From: Flavivirga spongiicola
GTDB lineage: Bacteria > Bacteroidota > Bacteroidia > Flavobacteriales > Flavobacteriaceae
DNA length: 64,000 bases
Direction: 5' to 3'
Assembly: GCF_030540825.1 (NCBI RefSeq)
Contig: NZ_JAUOEO010000001.1
Coordinates: 4,415,001-4,479,000 of the forward strand
Shown here: positions 44,143-52,112 of the stretch, one piece after another
How positions within the stretch are numbered: the first letter of the stretch is position 1
Layout: each line of letters begins with the position of its first letter
Notes under the pieces: model-generated
Told to the model about the DNA's origin: nothing
Seen by the model: the letters and a program-made list of their open reading frames with translations, nothing else
The model's database searches: none
Translations under genes and position numbers: made by a program

Positions 44143-45594
44143 TTAAGCTAATATGTCTTTAATTATATGTCCATGCACATCTGTCAATCTCATATCACGA
44201 CCACCAAAACGAAACGTTAAATGCTCATGATTAATTCCCATTAAATGCATCATGGTAGCATGAAGGTCATGTACCGTAACTTCGTTTTCAATAACTCTGT
44301 ATCCATAATCATCTGTTCTCCCAAATATGGTACCTCCTTTTATGCCAGCTCCAGCCATCCACATACTGCATGCCGACGGATTGTGATCACGTCCATTCGA
44401 TCCTTGTGCAAAAGGCGTTCGTCCAAACTCACCTGTCCAAACCACCAAAGTTTCTTCCAGCAATCCTCTCGATTTTAAATCTTTTAAAAGACCAGCTATT
44501 GGTTGATCGACAGCATGGGCATTTCTTTCATGCCCATCTTTTAAATTTCCGTGCTGATCCCAACGGTCTGCACTTACTTTAGGGCATGTTAATTCTATAA
44601 AACGAACTCCTCTTTCTACCAATCTACGCGCTAATAAACATTGCGCTGCGTAACCACGTGTATGAGGATCATCAGATTCAAAACCGTATAATTTTTTAGT
44701 AGCTTTTGTTTCTGCCTTAAATTCTGTTAATTCTGGAATGGAGGATTGCATTTTATAAGCCAATTCGTAATTAGAAATGGCAGATTCTACAGCATCTACT
44801 TCTCCTATTTTTGCTAATTGTTGTTGATCTAATTGATTTATAAACCCAAGTTTTTGTTCTTGCAAATTTTTAATTTTCTCTTTAGGTTTAATATTAGCAA
44901 CAGGTTGGGCTCCTGCCCTTAAAATGGATGCTTGATAAGAAGCAGGTAAAAAACCATTTTTAAAATTGTCTAGACCTCCTGGAGGAATTAAACCGCCATC
45001 TAAAACGACATATCCTGGTATGTTTTTGTTTTCGCTTCCTAAACCGTAAGTCATCCAAGAGCCCATACTCGGTCTACCTTGAAGCCCACTACCTGTATGC
45101 AAAAAATAGTTCGCATTGGTATGCTCAGGAAATTGTGATGTCATGGATCTAATCAATGCAATATCATCAACGCATGTAGCAATATGTGGAAAGAGCTCAC
45201 TAACTGGCATTCCACAATCTCCGTATTGTTTAAATTCCCATGGGCTTTTTAAAATCTTACCTACATTATTAAACTGTGTAGCATCAACTTTAAACTTTTT
45301 TCTCGGGTCTTGTCCATTTTCTTTTGCAAGCCTTGGTTTGGGATCAAAAGAATCTACTTGCGAAACCCCACCATCCATATAAAGAAAGATAATATTTTTT
45401 GCCTTTGGTAAATGGTGCGGCCCTAAGTTAAGATTTGAACTAACATCCAAAATTGATTTTTCTGATCGACCACAAGCCGTAGGGAGCACTCCAAATAAAC
45501 TCATAAAAGCGAGTGATCCAAAGCCGCCTTTACAGATATCTAACATCTCACGTCGTGAGAGTGGTTTTTGCATAAAATTATGATACTTGCTCAT
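44143..45594 (-). CDS. DUF1501 family protein (alkaline-phosphatase/sulfatase fold), Tat-like leader
   Basis: 483 residues. A twin-arginine-like leader (PLSRREMLDICKGGFGSLAF) suggests export in folded form. The DUF1501 domain shows AKNIIFLYMDGGVSQVDSFD at the start with a metal-binding Asp. It continues with GSWMTYGLGSENKNIPGYVV, VRFIELTCPKVSADRWDQHG, and WTGEFGRTPFAQGSNGRDHN near the C-terminus, which carries the second metal cluster of the alkaline-phosphatase superfamily. DUF1501 genes are almost always paired with DUF1549/DUF1553 (PSD1) genes, as here. The start codon overlaps the PSD1 stop (TAATG). The enzymatic activity of the family is not known. Confidence 0.92.
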   Translation of the reverse strand: MSKYHNFMQKPLSRREMLDICKGGFGSLAFMSLFGVLPTACGRSEKSILDVSSNLNLGPHHLPKAKNIIFLYMDGGVSQVDSFDPKPRLAKENGQDPRKKFKVDATQFNNVGKILKSPWEFKQYGDCGMPVSELFPHIATCVDDIALIRSMTSQFPEHTNANYFLHTGSGLQGRPSMGSWMTYGLGSENKNIPGYVVLDGGLIPPGGLDNFKNGFLPASYQASILRAGAQPVANIKPKEKIKNLQEQKLGFINQLDQQQLAKIGEVDAVESAISNYELAYKMQSSIPELTEFKAETKATKKLYGFESDDPHTRGYAAQCLLARRLVERGVRFIELTCPKVSADRWDQHGNLKDGHERNAHAVDQPIAGLLKDLKSRGLLEETLVVWTGEFGRTPFAQGSNGRDHNPSACSMWMAGAGIKGGTIFGRTDDYGYRVIENEVTVHDLHATMMHLMGINHEHLTFRFGGRDMRLTDVHGHIIKDILA

Positions 45595-48533
45595 TATATT
45601 AGGTATAAGAATTCTTTTAAATTAAATATGCTGTGACAATATTCTTTCCAAATTTCTAAGTTCATATCTAAATCAAAATTTTCTGTTTTTTTCATTTCCT
45701 CAAGAAGTGAAATAAACTTTGTAGCATTAGCTATTTCTTCTGTTGATGGTTTTCTAGAAAAAGCATGCATATAAATCCACTCTATTTTTTGATGGAATGA
45801 TAAACCTTTTTGATCTAGTAATTTTTGTGCCATAATTTCGGCTTGCGTGATTACAAAAGGATCATTCATCAAAATTAAAGATTGAGAAGGCACATTTGTT
45901 ACATCACGCTTACCAAAAGTGGTAAATGGCATAGGCCGATCAAAAGTTGTCATCATAGGCTCTAAAAAATTTCGTCGCACCTCCTGATAAATACTCCGTC
46001 TGCCATTTCCATCTAAGGGACCTGTTTTTTTTGGTCTTCCTCTACCTTGCATAAATTTGGTAAGATAAGTAGGTACCGGAGAACCATAAATCGTAGAATC
46101 CAAACTTTCGGAAGCTACAAGAATACCATCTCTAATAGCTTCAGATTCTAAGCGTCTTACTGGAAACGAGGCTAAATATATATTGTTAGGATCTTTTGTT
46201 GACAGTTCTTTATTTGTAACCGTACTACGTTTAAAGGCTTCTGAAGTAACTATGTATTTTATCATTTTTTTTATAGACCATCCATCATTTTGAAACTTAA
46301 TGGCAAGATGGTCTAATAATTCTGGGTGCGAAGGTAATTTTCCTTGAAGTCCAAAATTATCTACGGTTTCAACAATACCCCGACCAAATAAATGATGCCA
46401 AATGCGATTGACCATAACCCTAGAGGTCAACGGGTTTTCTTTGTTAAGCATAGCATTGGCTAATTCTAATCGACCGCTACCTTTAGATTTAAAAGCAGTG
46501 TTTCCTAATGGCAATGCTGATAAAAATCTCCTGGGTACACTGTCTTCTGAAAGGTCTTGGTAGCGCCCTCTATTAAAGACAGGGCTATTAATTGCAAAAC
46601 CATCAGAAACACCATAAATAAATGAACTACTTTTTAAATCCTTAATCAGTTTTTTACTGCTATCAATAACCGTAATCAATTCGGGGAAATAGGCCTTTAC
46701 TTGACCGCTTTTTAATCTGGAATTAACCTCACTGATTTGAGATAGAGAATTGTTGGTCATTTTTATTTCTGAAGGCCATTCAGAATTATAAGAAATAGCA
46801 TATTGCGCTTCAATAAAAGCATTTTCAGACAAGTCAAAACTATGCATTTCAGATATGTCAGAACTATTTTCATGATATTCCCCAGAAAGAATCTCTATAT
46901 AAGCTTTATGCCCTTTCCAAGCACCAACATTAAATGTGTAATTTTTCCATTTTGAAATATTTACTTCTTTGGTTAAATCTCCATAAATAGGGTATTGAAT
47001 TAATTGAAAATTGTCAATAATAATTCGAATGGTACTTTTATAACCTCTAGCCCGGACTCCAATGAAATCAGAATCCAAGACAAAATTGGGAGACCTCAAA
47101 GTTCCAAAAACACCTGTATCAAAAATTCTGCTAGATGCTTTTCCATCATCAAAAGCAATTAACTTTCCGGAAGATTCATTAATTATTGGGTTTCCTAAAG
47201 TTGTGCTATCTCCAAATGCAAGATCGCTACTCACCCAACCATCAAAATCTGAATTTCTAAAATCGCCAATCGTTTTATATTCAGTACTTGGGCTTACTTC
47301 CAATTTCTGATTTGAAATTTTTGGTTGAATTTTTTCAGAAACCATCGTTTTTATATAATTCTGAATTTCCAGTACTTCTTTCGCTGTTATTTCTTTTAAG
47401 GCGGATCGGTCTGAATCTAATGGGGTGAAACGGGTACTTTCCATAACACCATATAATGCATAATAGTCTGCTGCAGTAATAGGATCGAATTTATGGTCAT
47501 GGCATTTTGCGCAAGATACTGTAAGCCCCTGAAATGTTTTGGTAGTTACATCAATCATATTGTCTATACGATTGGCTTCATCCTGTCGAACATCAACTGG
47601 GCTATGGGTGCCCTCCCCTAAAGTATAAAAGGCTGTAGCTATTTGCGATTCTAAAACGCCGCTTTCCGGGTTGTATCGTTTTTTTTCTAACAGATCTCCT
47701 GCTAAATGTTCTTTTAATAATTGATCATAAGGAACATCATCATTAAATGCTCTTATAAGATAGTCGCGATATTTCCAAGCACCAGTAATAGCATAATCAA
47801 ATTCATGCCCTTTAGTTTCCGCGTATCTTACAAGGTCCATCCAATGTCTAGCCCATCGTTCTCCATAAGCTGATGAATTCAAATAATTATCGACCATCTT
47901 TTCATAAGCATTTTCCGATGAATCAGATATATAGTTCTCTACATCTTTTGTTAATGGAGGTAGTCCTGTTAATAAATAGGATACTCTACGAATAAGTGTG
48001 CTCTTATTTGCAATTAATACCTTATTTAAGCTTTTTTCTTCTAAACGCTTATCAATAAATAAATCAATTGTAGCCACGTTATTATTATCCTCTTTAAGAG
48101 CAGGTTTAATAAATGACCAATGTGGTTTCCATTCTGCCCCTTGTTCTATCCATTTTTCCAAAAGGTCTTTTTCTCTTTTAGTTAGTTTATTGTTAGTTTC
48201 AAGTGGAGGCATGATTTTATCTTCATGTTGATGGTTAATCCTATTAATTAATTGACTTTTATTTGGTTTTCCAGGAACTACGGCAAATCCTCCTTCTTTT
48301 AAAGCAGCCGTTGCTCCTTCATAAGTATCCAGCCTAAGGTTTGCTTTTCGACTACTAGGATCGGGACCATGGCATAAATAGCAATTTTGAACAAGAATAG
48401 GGCGAACATGGAAATTAAAATCAACATGTCTTGGCAATGGTTCATAAGAAGCCTCTGAATTACCACATGATAATAGGATTGAACACCATATACATAGTAT
48501 CCATAACTTTTTTGTTTTTTTGATAAAATTCAT
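45594..48533 (-). CDS. PSD1 / planctomycete cytochrome c protein (DUF1549-DUF1553) with inserted sugar-binding-like domain
   Basis: 979 residues from the ATG at 48533, which gives a lipoprotein signal with lipobox ILLSC (Cys23); the frame is open to 48572. Order: planctomycete cytochrome c (~40-130) with Cys51-Tyr-Leu-Cys54-His55 and the distal KIMPPLET methionine. Then PSD1/DUF1549 (~150-380) with ARHWMDLVRYAETKGHEFDY and a second CxxCH in SCAKCHDHKFDP. A ~135-residue beta-sandwich insert follows (~420-555, DFRNSDFDGWVSSDLAFG ... GTLRSPNFVLDSDFIGVRA). Last is DUF1553 (~660-930, GRLELANAMLNKENPLTSRV). It is periplasmic and multi-haem. It begins a six-gene operon and overlaps the DUF1501 gene by 1 bp. 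The insert resembles the sensor domain of the upstream AraC-type regulator. Confidence 0.92.
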   Translation of the reverse strand: MNFIKKTKKLWILCIWCSILLSCGNSEASYEPLPRHVDFNFHVRPILVQNCYLCHGPDPSSRKANLRLDTYEGATAALKEGGFAVVPGKPNKSQLINRINHQHEDKIMPPLETNNKLTKREKDLLEKWIEQGAEWKPHWSFIKPALKEDNNNVATIDLFIDKRLEEKSLNKVLIANKSTLIRRVSYLLTGLPPLTKDVENYISDSSENAYEKMVDNYLNSSAYGERWARHWMDLVRYAETKGHEFDYAITGAWKYRDYLIRAFNDDVPYDQLLKEHLAGDLLEKKRYNPESGVLESQIATAFYTLGEGTHSPVDVRQDEANRIDNMIDVTTKTFQGLTVSCAKCHDHKFDPITAADYYALYGVMESTRFTPLDSDRSALKEITAKEVLEIQNYIKTMVSEKIQPKISNQKLEVSPSTEYKTIGDFRNSDFDGWVSSDLAFGDSTTLGNPIINESSGKLIAFDDGKASSRIFDTGVFGTLRSPNFVLDSDFIGVRARGYKSTIRIIIDNFQLIQYPIYGDLTKEVNISKWKNYTFNVGAWKGHKAYIEILSGEYHENSSDISEMHSFDLSENAFIEAQYAISYNSEWPSEIKMTNNSLSQISEVNSRLKSGQVKAYFPELITVIDSSKKLIKDLKSSSFIYGVSDGFAINSPVFNRGRYQDLSEDSVPRRFLSALPLGNTAFKSKGSGRLELANAMLNKENPLTSRVMVNRIWHHLFGRGIVETVDNFGLQGKLPSHPELLDHLAIKFQNDGWSIKKMIKYIVTSEAFKRSTVTNKELSTKDPNNIYLASFPVRRLESEAIRDGILVASESLDSTIYGSPVPTYLTKFMQGRGRPKKTGPLDGNGRRSIYQEVRRNFLEPMMTTFDRPMPFTTFGKRDVTNVPSQSLILMNDPFVITQAEIMAQKLLDQKGLSFHQKIEWIYMHAFSRKPSTEEIANATKFISLLEEMKKTENFDLDMNLEIWKEYCHSIFNLKEFLYLI

Positions 48534-48653
48534 GAATTTAACATCAAAAGTTATAATTAAATATAGTACCATTTATTGTTTTAATGAAAAGGAAACATTC
48601 TACTAAAATAGAAACAACGAAACTGAAATTAATTGATAATATGCTGTAATTTA

Positions 48654-48681
48654 TCCCATCAATTGAATTGGGACATCCCAA
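48654..48681. promoter_or_regulatory. Triple TCCCA/TGGGA site, candidate operator of the PSD1 operon
   Basis: Between the AraC-type regulator gene and the PSD1 operon. TCCCA (48654-48658) pairs with TGGGA (48669-48673), which also pairs with TCCCA (48676-48680) in TTGGGA-CA-TCCCAA (48668-48681). There are three half-sites in 28 bp in a G/C-poor stretch. No TAnnTTTG promoter was found nearby. A regulatory role is inferred from position. Confidence 0.4.
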
Positions 48682-48771
48682 AAACAACCATTAAGGCAGT
48701 TAATTTGAGTCAAAATAGAGTCTTAAAAACAAAACAGTAATCTTAAAATTTGAAGCAATCTATACTTGAAG

Positions 48772-50247
48772 TTAAATCGATTTTTTATACTCTGAAGGTG
48801 TCATATTTGTAATAGATTTAAAAACACGGTAAAAAGATGTTTTTGAACTAAATCCGCATTTTTCAGCTATTGAAATCATTGTATAAGCCTTATTTAAAGG
48901 GTCTTTCAACTCTTCTTTAAAAGCTTTTACCCTTAGAGTGTTTAGGTAATGTACAAAGGATGTTTTATCAACCGTTTCAAACAACTCATTTATTTCATCT
49001 ATTTTAAATCCGGTTTGCGTTGATATCTCCTTTATGGTTATGGATGGGTTTTTATAGCATTCGGTATTGGCAATATTTAATTTGAGTACCTCTAATTTTT
49101 CTAATATTTCTTTGTCGATTTTCTTTGGTGTTTTTTCTTTCTTTTTAAAGTTTATTTTCCGAATCACTACAAAAATTGCTAGTAAACCAAAAAGAATAAT
49201 TACAAAAAACATTGCCGATTTAAAAAATGGGGTTTCATCATAAAAAATGATATCGTCTACCATTATATGTCCCCATCCTTCAGAATAATCATCAACAATT
49301 TCAATTCTTGCCATTTCACCTTTAAAAGCACGTACATCCCATTGCTTAGGCCTCATTTGTCCATCATTCAGGCCTTCTGCAGAAAAAACAGTACTATCAT
49401 TTACCACAAAATTGATACACGTTCTGCCTTTATGACCTCCACCTCCTACTAAAAATTTTACATAATCATGATTAATTGTAAACGAAGCCGATGTCAATTT
49501 TCCTTTCTTAACATCATGAGTATCTCCGAAAGAAAAGGCAAAATAATTCCCATTAAACCCATTTGCAGAAATAGGGTAATATACGTTTGTTCTGTTTCTA
49601 GGCATTTCAAAAGCATCTCCATCAACTGTCCAATTATTATAAGTGCCACTTTCAAAATTTTCAAAGACCAATTCCTTTTCATGAATGTTGTCTGTAAAAA
49701 CAATATGATCGACTATTACATAATCCAACGAATCGTCTTCATCTGTATTGGATAAGGCATCAACAATTTCTATGACAGCTTCTTTGCCTTGTAATGTACT
49801 AACATCCCAAAGTACAGAACTTAAAGTATTATTGTTTTTGCCAGTAGCAAATTTTACAACTTTATTGTTAACCATTAAATTAATACATTCTCTCGTTTCA
49901 TGCTGACCACCTCCAATTAAAAATTGAATAAAGTTTCTGTCTATTATAAATGGTTTAGAAATTAGTTTCCCTTGGTTTTTTCCTGGATACCAATTGGCTG
50001 TATCGTTATCTAAAAATGAGGCAGCTGTAAACTTACCGTGCCCATTTTCAATCTTAGGTTTAAGGGAATCTTTTGATATGGGTGTTATAAATGAACTTCC
50101 TTGAATGTTCCAATGTTTGTATGTTTCATGTTCAAAATCATCAAATACAATATCTGGTCGCTCTGGAGAAGAGCAAGTATAAAAAGAGATTAAAATTATT
50201 GCCAGAATTTTTAGGCGGAAAATAAATTTGAAAAGTAATTTTAACAT
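48772..50247 (-). CDS. Transmembrane AraC-family regulator with duplicated periplasmic ligand-binding domain
   Basis: 491 residues from the ATG at 50247. An N-terminal membrane segment (~12-24) leads into two tandem ~150-residue beta-sandwich domains. These are ~34-183 (FDDFEHETYKHWNIQGSSF ... VIVDHIVFTD) and ~190-335 (FENFESGTYNNWTVDGDAF ... IMVDDIIFYD), and they resemble the N-terminal domain of some levanases. A second membrane helix (~344-362, SAMFFVIILFGLLAIFVVI) and a basic linker follow. A cytoplasmic AraC HTH (~395-491) ends in ISIAEKCGFSSKTSFYRVFK and NMTPSEYKKS. Ligand binding outside would therefore be passed straight to DNA, with no kinase or receiver. It lies 238 bp upstream of, and on the same strand as, the PSD1 operon, its likely target. 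Confidence 0.88.
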   Translation of the reverse strand: MLKLLFKFIFRLKILAIILISFYTCSSPERPDIVFDDFEHETYKHWNIQGSSFITPISKDSLKPKIENGHGKFTAASFLDNDTANWYPGKNQGKLISKPFIIDRNFIQFLIGGGQHETRECINLMVNNKVVKFATGKNNNTLSSVLWDVSTLQGKEAVIEIVDALSNTDEDDSLDYVIVDHIVFTDNIHEKELVFENFESGTYNNWTVDGDAFEMPRNRTNVYYPISANGFNGNYFAFSFGDTHDVKKGKLTSASFTINHDYVKFLVGGGGHKGRTCINFVVNDSTVFSAEGLNDGQMRPKQWDVRAFKGEMARIEIVDDYSEGWGHIMVDDIIFYDETPFFKSAMFFVIILFGLLAIFVVIRKINFKKKEKTPKKIDKEILEKLEVLKLNIANTECYKNPSITIKEISTQTGFKIDEINELFETVDKTSFVHYLNTLRVKAFKEELKDPLNKAYTMISIAEKCGFSSKTSFYRVFKSITNMTPSEYKKSI

Positions 50248-50474
50248 GTGTGGATAAATATACAAACAGTGCTTGAAATCTCAAAATGATACTCATTTTA
50301 GAATGACTAAACCAAATATAAAGATGGCAGGGATTATTTGATCCTTTAAAATTAAAAAAGAAGTATACCACTATTAAAAAAAGGAAGGAAAATTTATTTT
50401 TTTTTGTAAATATTTGATTTTCAATTACTCTAGACTTTCCAACGACAACCAAATATTTTTTGACGTACTATTTC

Positions 50475-50491
50475 ATTGGTTTAATACCAAT
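50475..50491. terminator. Hairpin after the TolC gene
   Basis: ATTGGT-TTAAT-ACCAAT, a 6-bp stem 16 bp beyond the stop of the tolC-like gene on the minus strand. The stem is short and the following sequence is not a clean T run, so this is a modest terminator candidate for the ABC operon. The rest of 50248-50507 is AT-rich with no gene. Confidence 0.35.
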
Positions 50492-50507
50492 AATTGGTTT
50501 AATTTAA

Positions 50508-51932
50508 CTAAAGCCCTCTATAATATTCCAAAATTTTCACACGCAATACATATTCATACTTAGCCTTATTCAAATTAAGTTGAGCCCCATCCATATTGTT
50601 TTTACTATTAATATATTCTACAATGTTGGATACGCCATTGTTAAATCTCACTTCATTGACACGAAATGATTCTTCGAATGCCATCACCTGATCTAATAAA
50701 ATATGATATCTACTAAATGCAGATTCCATATTATTATATGCTTGTTCTATAGCTTGTTTAAAAAGTAACTTTGTACTCTCTAATTCCAATACCGTTTCTT
50801 CTAATTCTATTTTTTGTAATTGCACGGAATTTTTTGCTCGAAAGCCATTAAATAAAGGAACTCTTACTGAAATTCCAACAACGGAATTTAGATTGTTATC
50901 AAATTGGTCTTCGTAACTAATTTTAGTTCCAGAAAATTGTTTTTCGTTTTGAAGTACTGGATAATCCTGATTAGCAATGGTCACAAAATCCCCAGTTTCT
51001 GTAATACTACTACCTGTTTCATTAAACAGCTCTGCTGCACTAGAATAATTCGTATTTAATTGCCCAAAAACAGATATTTCGGGATAATAATTAGATCGTG
51101 CTACTTTAATTCCACTATCTGCAGCATCAATTCGAAATTGTTTTGATTTGAATGTCGCTAGATTTTGCAGCGCGTCATTATAAACATCATTTGCAGAAAA
51201 TGCATACTTGTCAGACTCTATTAATCCTGAAATATTCTCAAAGTCCTTTTCAGAGTCAGAATCTAAATTTAACAAGGTTACAAAATCTAAGACTGCTGTC
51301 TTTAAATTGTTTTCTGCATCAACAATACTGATCTTATCTATCGTATATTGCCCCTGCATGTTAGTATAATCAACAGGGTTTCCAACACCTTCATCATAAT
51401 GCGTTTTTAATCTTTTTAATTGGGTCTCAGTCGTTGCTAATCTTGATTTTGAAAGTTCCAATAAGTCTTTGCTATTTAATATTTGAATGTACCCAATGGT
51501 AACTTGAAGAATTAAATTCTGCTTAGTCTCTTCCAACTCCATCTCTGAAGCTTTCATATTAAACTTATTCTGTTTAATACTATTCAATACCCTAAAACCG
51601 TTGAAAATAGTTGTGTTTAAATTTACACCTAGTGTTGAAAACGTAAGTTCCTGGTTACTATAACTATTGGTAAATGGATCTATACTTCTACCATCGTTAA
51701 CCCCTATATTATAATTCATATTAAGGTTAGGAAGCAATTCGTTTTTTGATTGCTTATAATTGATAATTGATGATTTTTTCTGGAGGTTAGATTTTTTAAG
51801 ATCTATATTGTTTTCAATAGCTATTAATATGCAATCGTTTAAAGTGAATTGCTTTTGTTGATTATTTTGAGCAAATCCAATACTATTGAATATATTCAAT
51901 AAAACTATTAATATAATTACTTTTTTATTCAT
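50508..51932 (-). CDS. TolC-family outer-membrane efflux protein
   Basis: 474 residues. Signal peptide (1-21, MNKKVIILIVLLNIFNSIGF, then AQ). Two homologous halves each contain long helices and short strand pairs: LNDCILIAIENNIDLKKSNL, LLELSKSRLATTETQLKRLK with THYDEGVGNPVDY in the first half, and VRVPLFNGFRAKNSVQLQKI with VRFNNGVSNIVEYINSKNNM in the second. Both copies of the family's F/Y-x-x-G motif are kept. It forms a trimeric export channel for the ABC transporter encoded directly upstream (180-bp gap). No periplasmic adaptor (HlyD/MacA-like) gene is in view; it may lie beyond the right edge. Confidence 0.93.
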   Translation of the reverse strand: MNKKVIILIVLLNIFNSIGFAQNNQQKQFTLNDCILIAIENNIDLKKSNLQKKSSIINYKQSKNELLPNLNMNYNIGVNDGRSIDPFTNSYSNQELTFSTLGVNLNTTIFNGFRVLNSIKQNKFNMKASEMELEETKQNLILQVTIGYIQILNSKDLLELSKSRLATTETQLKRLKTHYDEGVGNPVDYTNMQGQYTIDKISIVDAENNLKTAVLDFVTLLNLDSDSEKDFENISGLIESDKYAFSANDVYNDALQNLATFKSKQFRIDAADSGIKVARSNYYPEISVFGQLNTNYSSAAELFNETGSSITETGDFVTIANQDYPVLQNEKQFSGTKISYEDQFDNNLNSVVGISVRVPLFNGFRAKNSVQLQKIELEETVLELESTKLLFKQAIEQAYNNMESAFSRYHILLDQVMAFEESFRVNEVRFNNGVSNIVEYINSKNNMDGAQLNLNKAKYEYVLRVKILEYYRGL

Positions 51933-52112
51933 TATTTTTATTAGGTATTAAACTAAACGTATCATATATATCTGGTACTGGTCTACTCTTTTTCGGATCA
52001 TACAAATACACTACAATATTATTTATAACACACTGCCTTCTTATACTTTTGGTACCTATTACCTTCTTTTAATTTATTACTCGTTTGATTTATTTGATTG
52101 ATTCCCTAATTC

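Noticed and set aside
50248-50452. A 103-codon minus-strand frame (50141-50452) overlapping the AraC-type gene start
   Set aside because: It overlaps the signal region of the well-supported regulator in another frame, and its composition is Phe/Leu/Lys-rich as expected of random AT-rich DNA.
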